IMG/VR virus record: IMGVR_UViG_3300017917_001524
Span: 182,543 to 246,542 of that record
Source of the DNA: a virus
Reading direction: 5' to 3' (one strand)
DNA: 64,000 nucleotides
Shown piece by piece: positions 1-6,807 of the stretch; the stretch's first letter is position 1, and each line of letters begins with the position of its first letter. The position numbers and the translations under genes were made by a program. Under the pieces are notes generated by a model, which was not told the origin of the DNA, ran no database searches, and was given only the letters and a program-made list of their open reading frames with translations.

Positions 1-281
1 TTAAACAACGTAAACAATCTGTTGAAGAATTTACAGGTGGTAATCGTTTGGATTTAGTTGAAAAAGAACAAAGTGAAATCGAAGTACTTGAAAGATATAT
101 GCCTAAACAAATGACTGAACAAGAAATTGAAACAGTCATTAAAGAAATATTGAGTGGTTTTGACGTGGGAACTAACAAACAAAGATTAGTCGGTCAAACA
201 ATTGGAACATTTAATAAAAAGTATATTGGGAGGGCAGATAACTCTTTGGTTAAACAAATAGTTGAAAGATTAACAATGTAA
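1..281 (+). CDS. yqeY: YqeY/GatB-like domain protein (5' end cut by window)
   Basis: The reading frame is open from base 3 to the stop at 279-281, so this is the C-terminal part of a gene that starts left of the window. The segment VLERYMPKQMTEQEIE and the later IGTFNKKYIGRAD match the C-terminal helical YqeY domain, which is related to the tail domain of the tRNA amidotransferase subunit GatB. In bacteria YqeY is a small protein (about 150 residues) of unclear role, thought to bind tRNA. A TTG at 48 is in frame, but the homology continues upstream of it, so I do not take it as the start. A hairpin terminator follows directly. Confidence 0.8.
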   Translation, partial: KQRKQSVEEFTGGNRLDLVEKEQSEIEVLERYMPKQMTEQEIETVIKEILSGFDVGTNKQRLVGQTIGTFNKKYIGRADNSLVKQIVERLTM

Positions 282-286
282 ATGAA

Positions 287-316
287 AAACCATTACATAA
301 TTGTAATGGTTTATTT
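287..316 (+). terminator. Intrinsic terminator after yqeY
   Basis: A 10-bp perfect hairpin (AACCATTACA / TGTAATGGTT, 4-base loop) is followed by a T-rich run. It lies just after the stop of the yqeY-like gene and before the next start at 356. Confidence 0.75.
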
Positions 317-355
317 TATATATTGGGAGGTAAAACCAACAAAAAAAATTATAAA

Positions 356-919
356 ATGGAAAAAAATATTAGTACGTTAATTATACACCCACATGATCCA
401 TCAACGTTGTTTTTAAAAACAATATATGAATCCATACCAAATAAAACATTAGTTGATGGTTTTGTAACCAAAGATGAATTATGGTCAATGGTTGATTCGC
501 ATGATAGAGTTATGATGATGGGTCATGGTTCACCACTTGGTTTGTTTTCAGTTGGACAGTTTTATGGTGTTCATCCGAGTGGTTATATTATTGATCATAC
601 ATTTGTAGAATTATTAAGAAAAAAAACTAATAATGTGTTCATTTGGTGTAATGCAGATATCTTTGTGGAAAGATATGAATTAGAGGGGTTTTACACTGGA
701 ATGTTTATTTCGGAAGTAGATGAAGCCACATATTGTGGTGTTTTTGGTACTGATCAAGAATTGATTGATGAGTCTAATAATGGTTTTTGTAATATTATTG
801 CAAAATACATTAATGAGGATAAAACAATAATTCATGAAAATGTTGTTAAAGAATATGGTGAAATTGCTAATCAAAATCCAGTTGCATATTACAATAATTT
901 AAGACTTTATAAATCATAA
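356..919 (+). CDS. Caspase-like fold candidate (His-Gly / Cys dyad), 187 aa
   Basis: I chose the ATG at 356 because the upstream in-frame TTG overlaps a GGGAGG-like stretch and adds no recognisable protein. The protein has VMMMGHGSPLGLF (about residues 50-62) followed by a beta-strand-like NVFIWCNADIF (about residues 92-102). Caspase-fold proteases (clan CD, CHAT-like) have such a hydrophobic strand ending in His-Gly, then a second strand ending in a catalytic Cys. The later FYTGMFISEVDEA is distinctive. No signal peptide or membrane segment is visible. Function is inferred only from the His/Cys arrangement; it could be a non-peptidase protein of unknown role. Confidence 0.6.
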   Translation: MEKNISTLIIHPHDPSTLFLKTIYESIPNKTLVDGFVTKDELWSMVDSHDRVMMMGHGSPLGLFSVGQFYGVHPSGYIIDHTFVELLRKKTNNVFIWCNADIFVERYELEGFYTGMFISEVDEATYCGVFGTDQELIDESNNGFCNIIAKYINEDKTIIHENVVKEYGEIANQNPVAYYNNLRLYKS

Positions 920-923
920 AATA

Positions 924-1448
924 ATGACAACAAATTACGATAAACTAATAATGGAAGCAAAAATGATTTCTAATTTAGTACATAGAAATCAGGTATATGA
1001 TATGTTTCCATATGAAAAACATATTGAAGATGTTGTATCAATATTGAGGGATCATGGATACTTTGGTGATGATATTATTTCAGGTTATTTGCACGATTCA
1101 ATTGAAGATGGAGATCTTACCTATAATAAGATAAAAAAGGTTTTTGGATATAATGTTGCGGAAATTGTATTAGCATGTACAGATCCATCAGACGCTAGAA
1201 ACCGGAAAGAAAAAAAGGAACGTGTTATGGTTAAACTTATACAGTACCCAAAGGCAATCCCAACAAAATTGGCGGACAGGATAGCAAATTTAGAACATAG
1301 TATTAGGATGCAAAATACTGATAAATCTGAAATGTATTTAAATGAACACACAACATTTAAATCTAAATTATATGTACCAAATGAACACACAACATTATGG
1401 GAAAGACTTGAAAAATCTATTTATTTATTAAAAGATATTAGTTATTAA
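924..1448 (+). CDS. HD-domain hydrolase, SpoT/MESH1-like (ppGpp hydrolase candidate)
   Basis: The 174-residue protein carries the RelA/SpoT-type HD signatures in order: HRNQVYDMFPYEKHIEDV (about 20-37), LHDSIEDG (about 56-63, the HD pair), FGYNVAEIVLACTD, and KLADRIANLEHS (about 114-125). Small single-domain proteins of this shape hydrolyse the alarmone (p)ppGpp (SAH/MESH1 type). The synthetase domain is absent. It sits 4 bases after the preceding gene and 5 before the next. A phage could use it to blunt the stringent response; nucleotide hydrolysis of another kind is also possible. Confidence 0.75.
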   Translation: MTTNYDKLIMEAKMISNLVHRNQVYDMFPYEKHIEDVVSILRDHGYFGDDIISGYLHDSIEDGDLTYNKIKKVFGYNVAEIVLACTDPSDARNRKEKKERVMVKLIQYPKAIPTKLADRIANLEHSIRMQNTDKSEMYLNEHTTFKSKLYVPNEHTTLWERLEKSIYLLKDISY

Positions 1449-1453
1449 TTTTT

Positions 1454-1747
1454 ATGACACAAGAAACATTTACAAGAAAAGAAGTGGTGAAAATCATCGA
1501 TGAACTATTACAAAGACCTGACATTCTATTAGAAGCAGGTTATATCTTTTGTAAAAGACATAACTTAAATTATGATACATTTATTGATGAAGTTTTTATG
1601 ACTGAAGAATTTCATTGTGAAGAAGAAAGTGAATTCAATAGAATATGTTCAGATTTAAGATGTTATAAATATTTTGATTCATATAGGTTGATAGAAATCA
1701 CTGATGATGAGTACGAAATGTGTGTAGATAAGTTTGGTGAAAATTGA
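1454..1747 (+). CDS. Hypothetical acidic protein, 97 aa
   Basis: No family recognised. The product is acidic and probably alpha-helical, with several cysteines (FCKRHN, FHCEE, ICSDLRC) that do not form clear CxxC pairs. The stop is immediately followed by the first attC-like inverted repeat, so this may be the last fixed gene before the cassette array, or itself a cassette. Confidence 0.6.
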   Translation: MTQETFTRKEVVKIIDELLQRPDILLEAGYIFCKRHNLNYDTFIDEVFMTEEFHCEEESEFNRICSDLRCYKYFDSYRLIEITDDEYEMCVDKFGEN

Positions 1748-1748
1748 C

Positions 1749-1849
1749 TATAACGGTTGGGTATATGTGTTGTATGCCTGACCACAAACATTATAATTAA
1801 GTACAATACTTCATTGGCCTATAACATATATACCTTGTTATGTGCCGTT
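1749..1849 (+). repeat. attC-like site A
   Basis: Imperfect inverted repeat. The left arm starts TATAACGGTTGGGTATATG (1750 on) and the right arm ends ATATATACCTTGTTATGTGC (to about 1849). The outer ATAAC/GTTAT boxes and the inner GGTATAT boxes pair, separated by an unpaired stretch longer on the left arm. This is the R-box, spacer, L-box layout of an integron attC. It is the leftmost of the series. Confidence 0.6.
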
Positions 1850-1861
1850 AAATTTAACAAA

Positions 1862-2134
1862 ATGATACATAAACAAATTCCACAAGAGATGATGAAAGAA
1901 TATCAAAAATTAGATATTCCTTTTAATGAGTTCAACGACTTTTTTGACAAATATGTAAATGGAAAACGACAAGGGAATGGAATAGTTTCAAGATATTTGG
2001 GTTATGCAAATGATGTGACAATATTTTGGCTTACTGACGAAGAATATCCATTTGCTTATGTGTTCCCAAAATCTTTCGATAGTGAATTTAGATATGGATA
2101 TTTTTTCTATGTTCGCAATGCTAATGGTTCATAA
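1862..2134 (+). CDS. Cassette gene 1, hypothetical (90 aa)
   Basis: I start at the ATG at 1862 because the upstream in-frame codons run through attC-like site A and encode no plausible protein. The protein has QEMMKEYQKLDIPFNEFNDF and several aromatic residues; I recognise no family. Its TAA stop lies inside the R box of the next attC-like site, a classic cassette arrangement. It has no promoter of its own that I can see. Confidence 0.6.
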   Translation: MIHKQIPQEMMKEYQKLDIPFNEFNDFFDKYVNGKRQGNGIVSRYLGYANDVTIFWLTDEEYPFAYVFPKSFDSEFRYGYFFYVRNANGS

Positions 2135-2183
2135 CGATTGCAAATAAAACATCGTTTTAATGTGTTTTATTTGTTGTTATGTT
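2131..2183 (+). repeat. attC-like site B (short)
   Basis: Left arm CATAACGATTGCAAATAAAACA and right arm TGTTTTATTTGTTGTTATG pair over the outer CATAAC/GTTATG boxes and the inner CAAATAAAACA box, with a GATTG/AA spacer mismatch and an 11-base loop. It is about 53 bases long and shares its loop TCGTTTTAATG with site D. Confidence 0.75.
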
Positions 2184-2211
2184 CTTAGTTAAAATTAAAA
2201 AATACATTATT

Positions 2212-2451
2212 ATGAATAAAAGACCAAATCAAAAAGTTCGGTTTAGAGAACCAAGCAAAACTCTAATTGGAAAACTTTTTTCCTTTTTTGGAATAGAAGT
2301 AAATCGTAAATACAATGTTGGTTATTTTCACCAAACTGGATATTCTGGAAAGCAAAGAAATAACCAACATGATATAGTTATAATTGAAAAAGAAGATGGA
2401 TGTGTAGTAACAGTTCCAAAAAAGGAAAAATATTATAAACTCATTTTTTAA
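2212..2451 (+). CDS. Cassette gene 2, hypothetical basic protein (79 aa)
   Basis: The start at 2212 is preferred over an in-frame ATG at 2179 that lies within the attC-like right arm. The protein is Lys/Arg-rich at the N terminus (MNKRPNQKVRFREPS) with a short hydrophobic stretch GKLFSFFGI. No family recognised. It occupies one cassette between sites B and C. Confidence 0.6.
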   Translation: MNKRPNQKVRFREPSKTLIGKLFSFFGIEVNRKYNVGYFHQTGYSGKQRNNQHDIVIIEKEDGCVVTVPKKEKYYKLIF

Positions 2452-2461
2452 TTTTAATTGA

Positions 2462-2547
2462 ACATAACGTTTTGCGGCTTGTGGTTCGTTAGCGAAGCAA
2501 AGCCCTGTGTGGTCGGGCTAATGACCACAAACGGCTGTTATGTGCTG
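2462..2547 (+). repeat. attC-like site C (long)
   Basis: Left arm CATAACGTTTTGCGGCTTGTGG and right arm CCACAAACGGCTGTTATGTGC pair with a larger spacer on the left arm, and the GC-rich middle (GTTCGTTAGCG...GGTCGGGCTAATG) forms the variable terminal structure. Total about 86 bases. It is clearly more GC-rich than its surroundings, as cassette sites often are. Confidence 0.75.
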
Positions 2548-2582
2548 GGCGGTTTATCAGTAGGAACTTAAAAAGGAACAAA

Positions 2583-2945
2583 ATGAGTTTAGACGTTTAT
2601 TTAACACGAAAAAAATGGGTAAGCTACGATGAAGGTAAAACCCACACAGAAGAAAACGAAGAAGTTTATTGGGCAAACATTACCCATAACTTGAATAAAA
2701 TGGCAGGTGAAGCAGGAATTTATGAAGCACTTTGGAGACCAGAAGAAATCGGAAAAACAAAGGCGAGTGAAATCGTTGAATTACTTGAAAAGGGATTAGC
2801 TGATTTAAAAGCACGACCTGAACATTTCGAGAAATTTAACTCCCCGAATGGATGGGGAATGTATGAACATTTTGTTCCTTTTGTCGAGAATTATTTAGAA
2901 GCATGTAAGGAATATCCTGATTCTGTTATCGGAGTGTCAAGGTAG
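2583..2945 (+). CDS. Cassette gene 3, conserved hypothetical (120 aa)
   Basis: The protein begins MSLDVYLTRKKWVSYDEG, and contains WANITHNLNKMAGEAGIYEA and FVPFVENYLEACKEYPDS. This resembles a conserved small protein found in many bacteria and phages (SLDVYL... N-terminus, ITHNL... WRPEEIG middle). Function is unknown. G+C is slightly higher than in the phage-type genes around it, in line with an acquired cassette. Confidence 0.7.
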   Translation: MSLDVYLTRKKWVSYDEGKTHTEENEEVYWANITHNLNKMAGEAGIYEALWRPEEIGKTKASEIVELLEKGLADLKARPEHFEKFNSPNGWGMYEHFVPFVENYLEACKEYPDSVIGVSR

Positions 2946-2951
2946 CCTTGC

Positions 2952-3006
2952 AGGTAACGTCTGATGATAAACAATCGTTTTAATGTTGTTTATCATTTGT
3001 TAGGTT
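2952..3006 (+). repeat. attC-like site D (short)
   Basis: Left arm GGTAACGTCTGATGATAAACAA and right arm TTGTTTATCATTTGTTAGGTT. The right boundary GTTAGGT fits the integron GTTRRRY core. The loop TCGTTTTAATG is identical to that of site B, although the inner boxes differ. Confidence 0.75.
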
Positions 3007-3023
3007 TTGTCATTAATTTGTTT

Positions 3024-3031
3024 TACCTTTG
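3024..3031 (+). promoter_or_regulatory. -7 box TACCTTTG inside a cassette
   Basis: A good Bacteroidota -7 element (TAnnTTTG) lies 15 bases before the ATG at 3047. A well-spaced TTTG box is less clear. It would give this cassette its own promoter, so expression need not depend on read-through. Confidence 0.45.
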
Positions 3032-3046
3032 TAAAAAATATAGAAT

Positions 3047-3316
3047 ATGGATAATAATGAATTGTATGAAGAATATATTGTTTGGTTAAAGACCACACAT
3101 AATTTAACACCTGAAGACACTTTTGGTGGTGTAAATGCTATTTTAGAAGGTGTGGCTTTAAGAGATGAGTTTTTAGGTAGAAGGGGTGAAACTGAATGTG
3201 TGAAGATGATGAAAGAAGATGGTAGTTATGAAAGGATTAAAAAAGAAATGGAATCTTCAAATATGATGATTTTAACTTTTGAGGAATATAAACAATCAAA
3301 ACAAATTAATGATTGA
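3047..3316 (+). CDS. Cassette gene 4, hypothetical (89 aa)
   Basis: Acidic N-terminus MDNNELYEEYIVWLKTTHN and a C-terminal TFEEYKQSK. No family recognised. It follows its own -7 box and ends directly at the left arm of site E. Confidence 0.6.
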   Translation: MDNNELYEEYIVWLKTTHNLTPEDTFGGVNAILEGVALRDEFLGRRGETECVKMMKEDGSYERIKKEMESSNMMILTFEEYKQSKQIND

Positions 3317-3412
3317 ACCTAACGTTTTGCAGCTAACAGAAGTGGCTGCTTGTAAGAACTTCTGAATTAAAAACCAATGCTTGTAGCAGCCATTTTTGTT
3401 AGGTGCTGTTAT
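3317..3412 (+). repeat. attC-like site E
   Basis: Outer boxes ACCTAAC (RYYYAAC) and GTTAGGT (GTTRRRY) match the integron core consensus exactly. The inner boxes TGGCTGCT and AGCAGCCA pair. The left arm carries a long unpaired spacer (GTTTTGCAGCTAACAGAAG). Confidence 0.75.
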
Positions 3413-3433
3413 AAGCTGTAAAAATTACGACTT

Positions 3434-3580
3434 ATGAAGTGCGAACACGAAAAATGTACAAGAGAGGCAAAAATTAAAAACCAACTATACCACCCCGACA
3501 AGTGGCTATGCACGTTTCACGCAAATAAAGCGAAAGTTGATGGAAGGCGAAAACGTAAATATGGAAACCGAACTAAGTAA
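3434..3580 (+). CDS. Cassette gene 5, small Cys/His-rich protein (48 aa)
   Basis: MKCEHEKCTREAK at the N terminus and WLCTFHANKAK in the middle give a Cx4C...CxxH pattern typical of a small zinc-binding treble-clef or zinc ribbon, followed by a very basic tail (GRRKRKYGNRTK). It is the only gene between sites E and F, and is short enough to be missed by automatic calling. Confidence 0.6.
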   Translation: MKCEHEKCTREAKIKNQLYHPDKWLCTFHANKAKVDGRRKRKYGNRTK

Positions 3581-3589
3581 TTTTTATTG

Positions 3590-3686
3590 CTTATAACGGT
3601 TTGGTGTATGAGAAGGTTTGCTTAGATGAACTTTCAAATTAGCACTACTGTTGATAGCAAACTTTCTTATACACCTTGTTATATGC
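3590..3686 (+). repeat. attC-like site F
   Basis: Left arm TATAACGGTTTGGTGTATGAG continuing AAGGTTTGCT, and right arm AGCAAACTTTCTTATACACC continuing TTGTTATATGC. The arms pair over about 25 bases apart from a GGTTT/AA spacer. It is nearly identical to site G one cassette downstream. Confidence 0.8.
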
Positions 3687-3697
3687 TGTGCGAATTT

Positions 3698-3756
3698 AAC
3701 CCACAAACTTTGATACGAAGAACAGAATCTTTTTGGTTTAATTTTTTTTGTGGGTT
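3698..3756 (+). repeat. Inverted repeat in the leader of cassette 6
   Basis: AACCCACAAA (3698-3707) pairs with TTTGTGGGTT (3747-3756), 39 bases apart. It lies between site F and the gene at 3797. It may be an mRNA leader hairpin; it does not have attC boxes. Confidence 0.5.
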
Positions 3757-3796
3757 GAAAATTAAAATTTGAATATTTATATATAAAGTAAAAAGT

Positions 3797-4405
3797 ATGA
3801 GCGAAGATATGAAACTACGAAAATTTATAGCAACTACTATATGTGAATATTTGAATGAGCAAAAAACTATCAAGGACTACAATAAGTTTCCATTAAATTC
3901 ATTAGTTAAATTTGCAAAACATTTTGATGATTTTAAAGAGTTTTCAAGATGGTATTCCATTGAACTAAATCACGGATATTATTGGCACATAACAGATAAT
4001 AAGGATTTTAAAATAAGTGATAAAATATCACCAAGAGATATGTCTTCAATGGCTTATGGAACTAACAGCGAAAATTATGGTGATTTAATGGTAACTGGTG
4101 ATTTAGAATATTGGGATGATTACTATAACACGAATCCTATAACTTGGAAAAAAGAAATAAAAAGAAATTTTGTTGCTTTATTTGATGCAAGTGAATTAAA
4201 TCCAAAATCACTAAGACAAGTTTCAAGAGGATTTGGTAATGAAATTTATTTAGATAAATCAGAAGCAAATAAATTAAAATTAATTGGTGTTTATAATAGA
4301 GAATATGCGAGGAAATTAAATAATAAATTTCACAAAATGATTCCACAATCTGAAAATGAATTATTAAATTTGTGGAATTATGCACATAAAAATGTGGACG
4401 GGTAA
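3797..4405 (+). CDS. Cassette gene 6, conserved hypothetical (202 aa)
   Basis: The largest cassette product. N-terminal MKLRKFIATTICEYLNEQ (from the second Met) is followed by FPLNSLVKFAKHFDDFKEFSRWYS, then a region with YGDLMVTGDLEYWDDYY that resembles small bacterial proteins of unknown function often seen as hypothetical cassette or phage genes. No signal peptide. It is flanked by sites F and G, whose near identity suggests this unit moved or duplicated as a whole. Confidence 0.65.
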   Translation: MSEDMKLRKFIATTICEYLNEQKTIKDYNKFPLNSLVKFAKHFDDFKEFSRWYSIELNHGYYWHITDNKDFKISDKISPRDMSSMAYGTNSENYGDLMVTGDLEYWDDYYNTNPITWKKEIKRNFVALFDASELNPKSLRQVSRGFGNEIYLDKSEANKLKLIGVYNREYARKLNNKFHKMIPQSENELLNLWNYAHKNVDG

Positions 4406-4464
4406 AAAAATAAAACAAAAAGATTATAACCAAAAAACTTAATACGAAGAAATAGCGTAGCATT

Positions 4465-4562
4465 GCATATAACGGTTTGGTGTATGAGAAGGTTTGCTTG
4501 TATAAACTTTCAAATTACCGACACTGTTGATAGCAAACTTTCTTATACACCTTGTTATAACC
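4465..4562 (+). repeat. attC-like site G
   Basis: Same stems as site F (TATAACGGTTTGGTGTATGAG; ACTTTCTTATACACCTTG), differing mainly in the loop (TTGTATAAACTTTCAAATTACCG vs TTAGATGAACTTTCAAATTAGCA, partly shared). Confidence 0.8.
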
Positions 4563-4586
4563 AGTACAGATTAAATAAATGAAAAT

Positions 4587-4868
4587 ATGGAATTAGAAAA
4601 AAAATCAATGCTTGAATTATTAGAATTAAAAGAGTATTACAGAGAAAAGTATGGACTATACATTGAGAATGATATGGGTGAACGTGGTTCATTTAATCAT
4701 AAAACAAAACCTTATTGGGGATGCTCTTTTAAGAAAAGAATTAAACACCCAGAGAAAAAGGGAATGAAATACAATGCACACAGAGTATATCAAACTTTTG
4801 ACACGTATCGAGAAGCATTGATTTTTTGCTTGAATATAGCAGAACGTGTGAATAATGATATGGTGTAG
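4587..4868 (+). CDS. Cassette gene 7, hypothetical (93 aa)
   Basis: Starts MELEKKSMLELLELKEYYREK (first 20 residues likely coiled), with KPYWGCSFKKRIKHPEKKG in the middle and an EALIFCLNIAERV helix near the end. The middle resembles an AP2/DNA-binding-like beta segment (NAHRVYQTFDTYREA), but this is weak. Last cassette before the recombinase. Confidence 0.6.
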   Translation: MELEKKSMLELLELKEYYREKYGLYIENDMGERGSFNHKTKPYWGCSFKKRIKHPEKKGMKYNAHRVYQTFDTYREALIFCLNIAERVNNDMV

Positions 4869-4872
4869 TATT

Positions 4873-4929
4873 GGTTATAACTATATTATATAGGTAATAA
4901 AATATAACTAATTAACTTTTAACATGTTA
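4873..4929 (+). repeat. Degenerate attC-like or attI-like boundary H
   Basis: GGTTATAACTATATTATATAG at the left and AACATGTTATGTG at the right keep the outer TATAAC/GTTATG boxes, but the inner boxes do not pair convincingly. It abuts the recombinase start, where an attI-type site could be. Confidence 0.35.
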
Positions 4930-4933
4930 TGTG

Positions 4934-5737
4934 ATGAGAAACCAAAAAATTATAAAGATTTGTGAAGAAAAGTTTATATACCTAAATTATTCAATTAGGA
5001 CAAGAGATAATTATTTGTCACATATCATACCATTCTTAAAAAGTTTAGGGGATAAACAAATAATACATTGTAGTTCGTCTGATTTTCAATCTTATTTAGA
5101 TAATTACAAATTCACGTCAGTGTCACAACAAAACCAGGTGATTAATGCGATTCGTTTTCTGTATAAAGAAGTTTTAGGTAAAAAATATGATAAGGTTAGT
5201 TTTAAACGACCAAGAACCGAAAATAAATTACCCAAGGTTATCGACGGTGAACACATTAAAGAAAAATTAAGTAAAATTGAGAACATAAAACATAAGGCAA
5301 TACTAACATTAACTTACTCAGTTGGTCTAAGAGTATCGGAAATTGTCAATTTGAAAATAGAAGATATTGATTCAAAAAGAATGATAATACATGTCAAAAA
5401 CGCTAAAGGTAGAAAAGATAGGATTGTACCGTTGTCCCCAATTGTACTTAATCTTTTACGAGACTATTATAAAATTTACAGACCATCATATTATCTTTTT
5501 AATGGACAGTCTTCAATAAAATATTCAATAGGTAGTTGTCAAAAAATATTTAAAAAATATATAGATAACAATGGACACATACACACTTTGAGACATTCAT
5601 GTTTTACAAACTTACTTGAAAATGGTACTGATTTAAGAATAATACAGAAAATTGCAGGACATTCAAATGTAAAAACAACACAAATATATACACATGTTTC
5701 AAATCAACTTTTGAATAAAATACATTTACCAATCTGA
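4934..5737 (+). CDS. Tyrosine recombinase/integrase (267 aa)
   Basis: An N-terminal SAM-like core-binding domain (about 1-95) includes SQQNQVINAIRFLYKEVL. The catalytic domain has all expected residues: the first Arg in SVGLRVSEIVNL, Lys in KGRKDRIVPLS, His-x-x-Arg in HTLRHSCFT, His in AGHSNVKTTQ and Tyr in IYTHVS. It is XerC/D-sized and lacks the extra helix that classical integron integrases carry between the Lys and HxxR motifs. I prefer the ATG at 4934 to the GTG at 4931. Position directly after the cassette array suggests it may act on it. Confidence 0.9.
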   Translation: MRNQKIIKICEEKFIYLNYSIRTRDNYLSHIIPFLKSLGDKQIIHCSSSDFQSYLDNYKFTSVSQQNQVINAIRFLYKEVLGKKYDKVSFKRPRTENKLPKVIDGEHIKEKLSKIENIKHKAILTLTYSVGLRVSEIVNLKIEDIDSKRMIIHVKNAKGRKDRIVPLSPIVLNLLRDYYKIYRPSYYLFNGQSSIKYSIGSCQKIFKKYIDNNGHIHTLRHSCFTNLLENGTDLRIIQKIAGHSNVKTTQIYTHVSNQLLNKIHLPI

Positions 5738-5785
5738 TTTTTTATTGGAAATTGTGTTGTTACATATATAAATAAAAAAATAATT

Positions 5786-6481
5786 ATGAAAAAAATAGTG
5801 TTTTTAACCGGTGCGGGTATTGATAAAGAATCAGGTGTCAACACCTTTCGCGATAGTGGTGGATTATGGGAGGGACATAATGTAATGGACGTAGCATCAC
5901 CATTAGGATGGAGAAAAAATAAACAGTTGGTTCTTGATTTTTATAATGAAAGACGAAGACAACTAGATACCGTAGAACCAAATGATGCACATAAATTAAT
6001 TGCATCACTTGAGGAAAAATATAATGTATATGTTGTAACACAAAATGTGACAGATCTACATGAACGTGGTGGATCAACCAATGTTCTACATCTACATGGT
6101 GAATTAAGAAAGATGTGTTCATCATTAAATAAAACTAAAACATTACCATATATTGAAGATATTAAAGTAGGGGATAAACATGAGGACGGTAGTCAACTTA
6201 GACCATTCATTGTGTGGTTTAATGAAGATGTACCATTACTTGGGGACGCAGTTAATATTATATGTGATACGGATTATTTAGTTGTTATAGGGACATCTTT
6301 AAATGTATATCCAGCTGCTGGACTAACTCGTTATGTACCAAATGAATGTAAAATAATTTATATTGACCCTAATCCAAATATGGATTATCTTGATCATGTT
6401 GTAATAATTAAAAAAACCGCAGTAGAAGGTATGAAAGAACTGATTGATATTCTTGAAAAAGATGTAAATGAAGATTTTTAA
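5786..6481 (+). CDS. cobB: Sir2-family NAD-dependent deacylase
   Basis: Sirtuin motifs in order: FLTGAGIDKESGVNTFRDSG (NAD-binding GAG loop and the FR pair), VVTQNVTDLHERGGS (TQN motif), VLHLHGEL (catalytic His), FIVWFNEDVP, VIGTSLNVYPAAGL, and a C-terminal IIYIDPNPN. Length 231 fits bacterial CobB. The TQNVTD spacing is slightly unusual (normally TQNxDxL), and only one Cys (KMC) is seen where zinc ligands are expected, as in zinc-poor bacterial sirtuins. It could deacylate host proteins or consume NAD. Confidence 0.9.
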   Translation: MKKIVFLTGAGIDKESGVNTFRDSGGLWEGHNVMDVASPLGWRKNKQLVLDFYNERRRQLDTVEPNDAHKLIASLEEKYNVYVVTQNVTDLHERGGSTNVLHLHGELRKMCSSLNKTKTLPYIEDIKVGDKHEDGSQLRPFIVWFNEDVPLLGDAVNIICDTDYLVVIGTSLNVYPAAGLTRYVPNECKIIYIDPNPNMDYLDHVVIIKKTAVEGMKELIDILEKDVNEDF

Positions 6482-6487
6482 AAAAAA

Positions 6488-6519
6488 TTTGGTGGTTTGA
6501 AGAATACGAATTATTTTTG
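6488..6519 (+). promoter_or_regulatory. Phage-type promoter (TTTGGTGGTTT / TATTTTTG)
   Basis: TTTG at 6488-6491 within the extended box TTTGGTGGTTTGA, a 20-base gap, and TATTTTTG at 6512-6519, 18 bases before the next start. The extended -33 box recurs in front of other units in this window. Confidence 0.65.
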
Positions 6520-6537
6520 GGGTATAAAACATCAATT

Positions 6538-6771
6538 ATGGATGAATATCGTAAAAATATAGGTAAGAAGGTTTGTAAAAAACAAATCAACCCTAAAAGT
6601 AAACTATATACACCGAGACCATTTAAAAGTACATTACGGTACAATACTGTTAAGGATGTCATCATACATCCAATATTAAATGTTCCCGCATATACATTTG
6701 TTGAAGACGATTCATATGTTGAGTGTCGAAGATGTCAAATAATTGAAGAAAATATTTTGGTGAATCAATAG
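6538..6771 (+). CDS. Hypothetical basic protein (77 aa)
   Basis: The start is the ATG at 6538 just downstream of a strong promoter. MDEYRKNIGKKVCKKQINPKSK resembles the lead-in of phage proteins that begin 'GKKVCKKS..PFKS', and VECRRCQI near the end gives one CxxC. Function unknown. Confidence 0.65.
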   Translation: MDEYRKNIGKKVCKKQINPKSKLYTPRPFKSTLRYNTVKDVIIHPILNVPAYTFVEDDSYVECRRCQIIEENILVNQ

Positions 6772-6807
6772 TTTTACTATATTTTTGTTAATCAAATATT
6801 AAATAAA

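Noticed and set aside
1757-2134. Longer version of cassette gene 1 starting at 1757
   Set aside because: The first 35 codons are the attC-like site read as protein. The ATG at 1862 is far more credible.
4934-5737. Classical IntI integron integrase
   Set aside because: The extra helix specific to IntI between the Lys motif and HxxR is absent. I call it a Xer-like tyrosine recombinase and keep the link to the cassettes as an inference.
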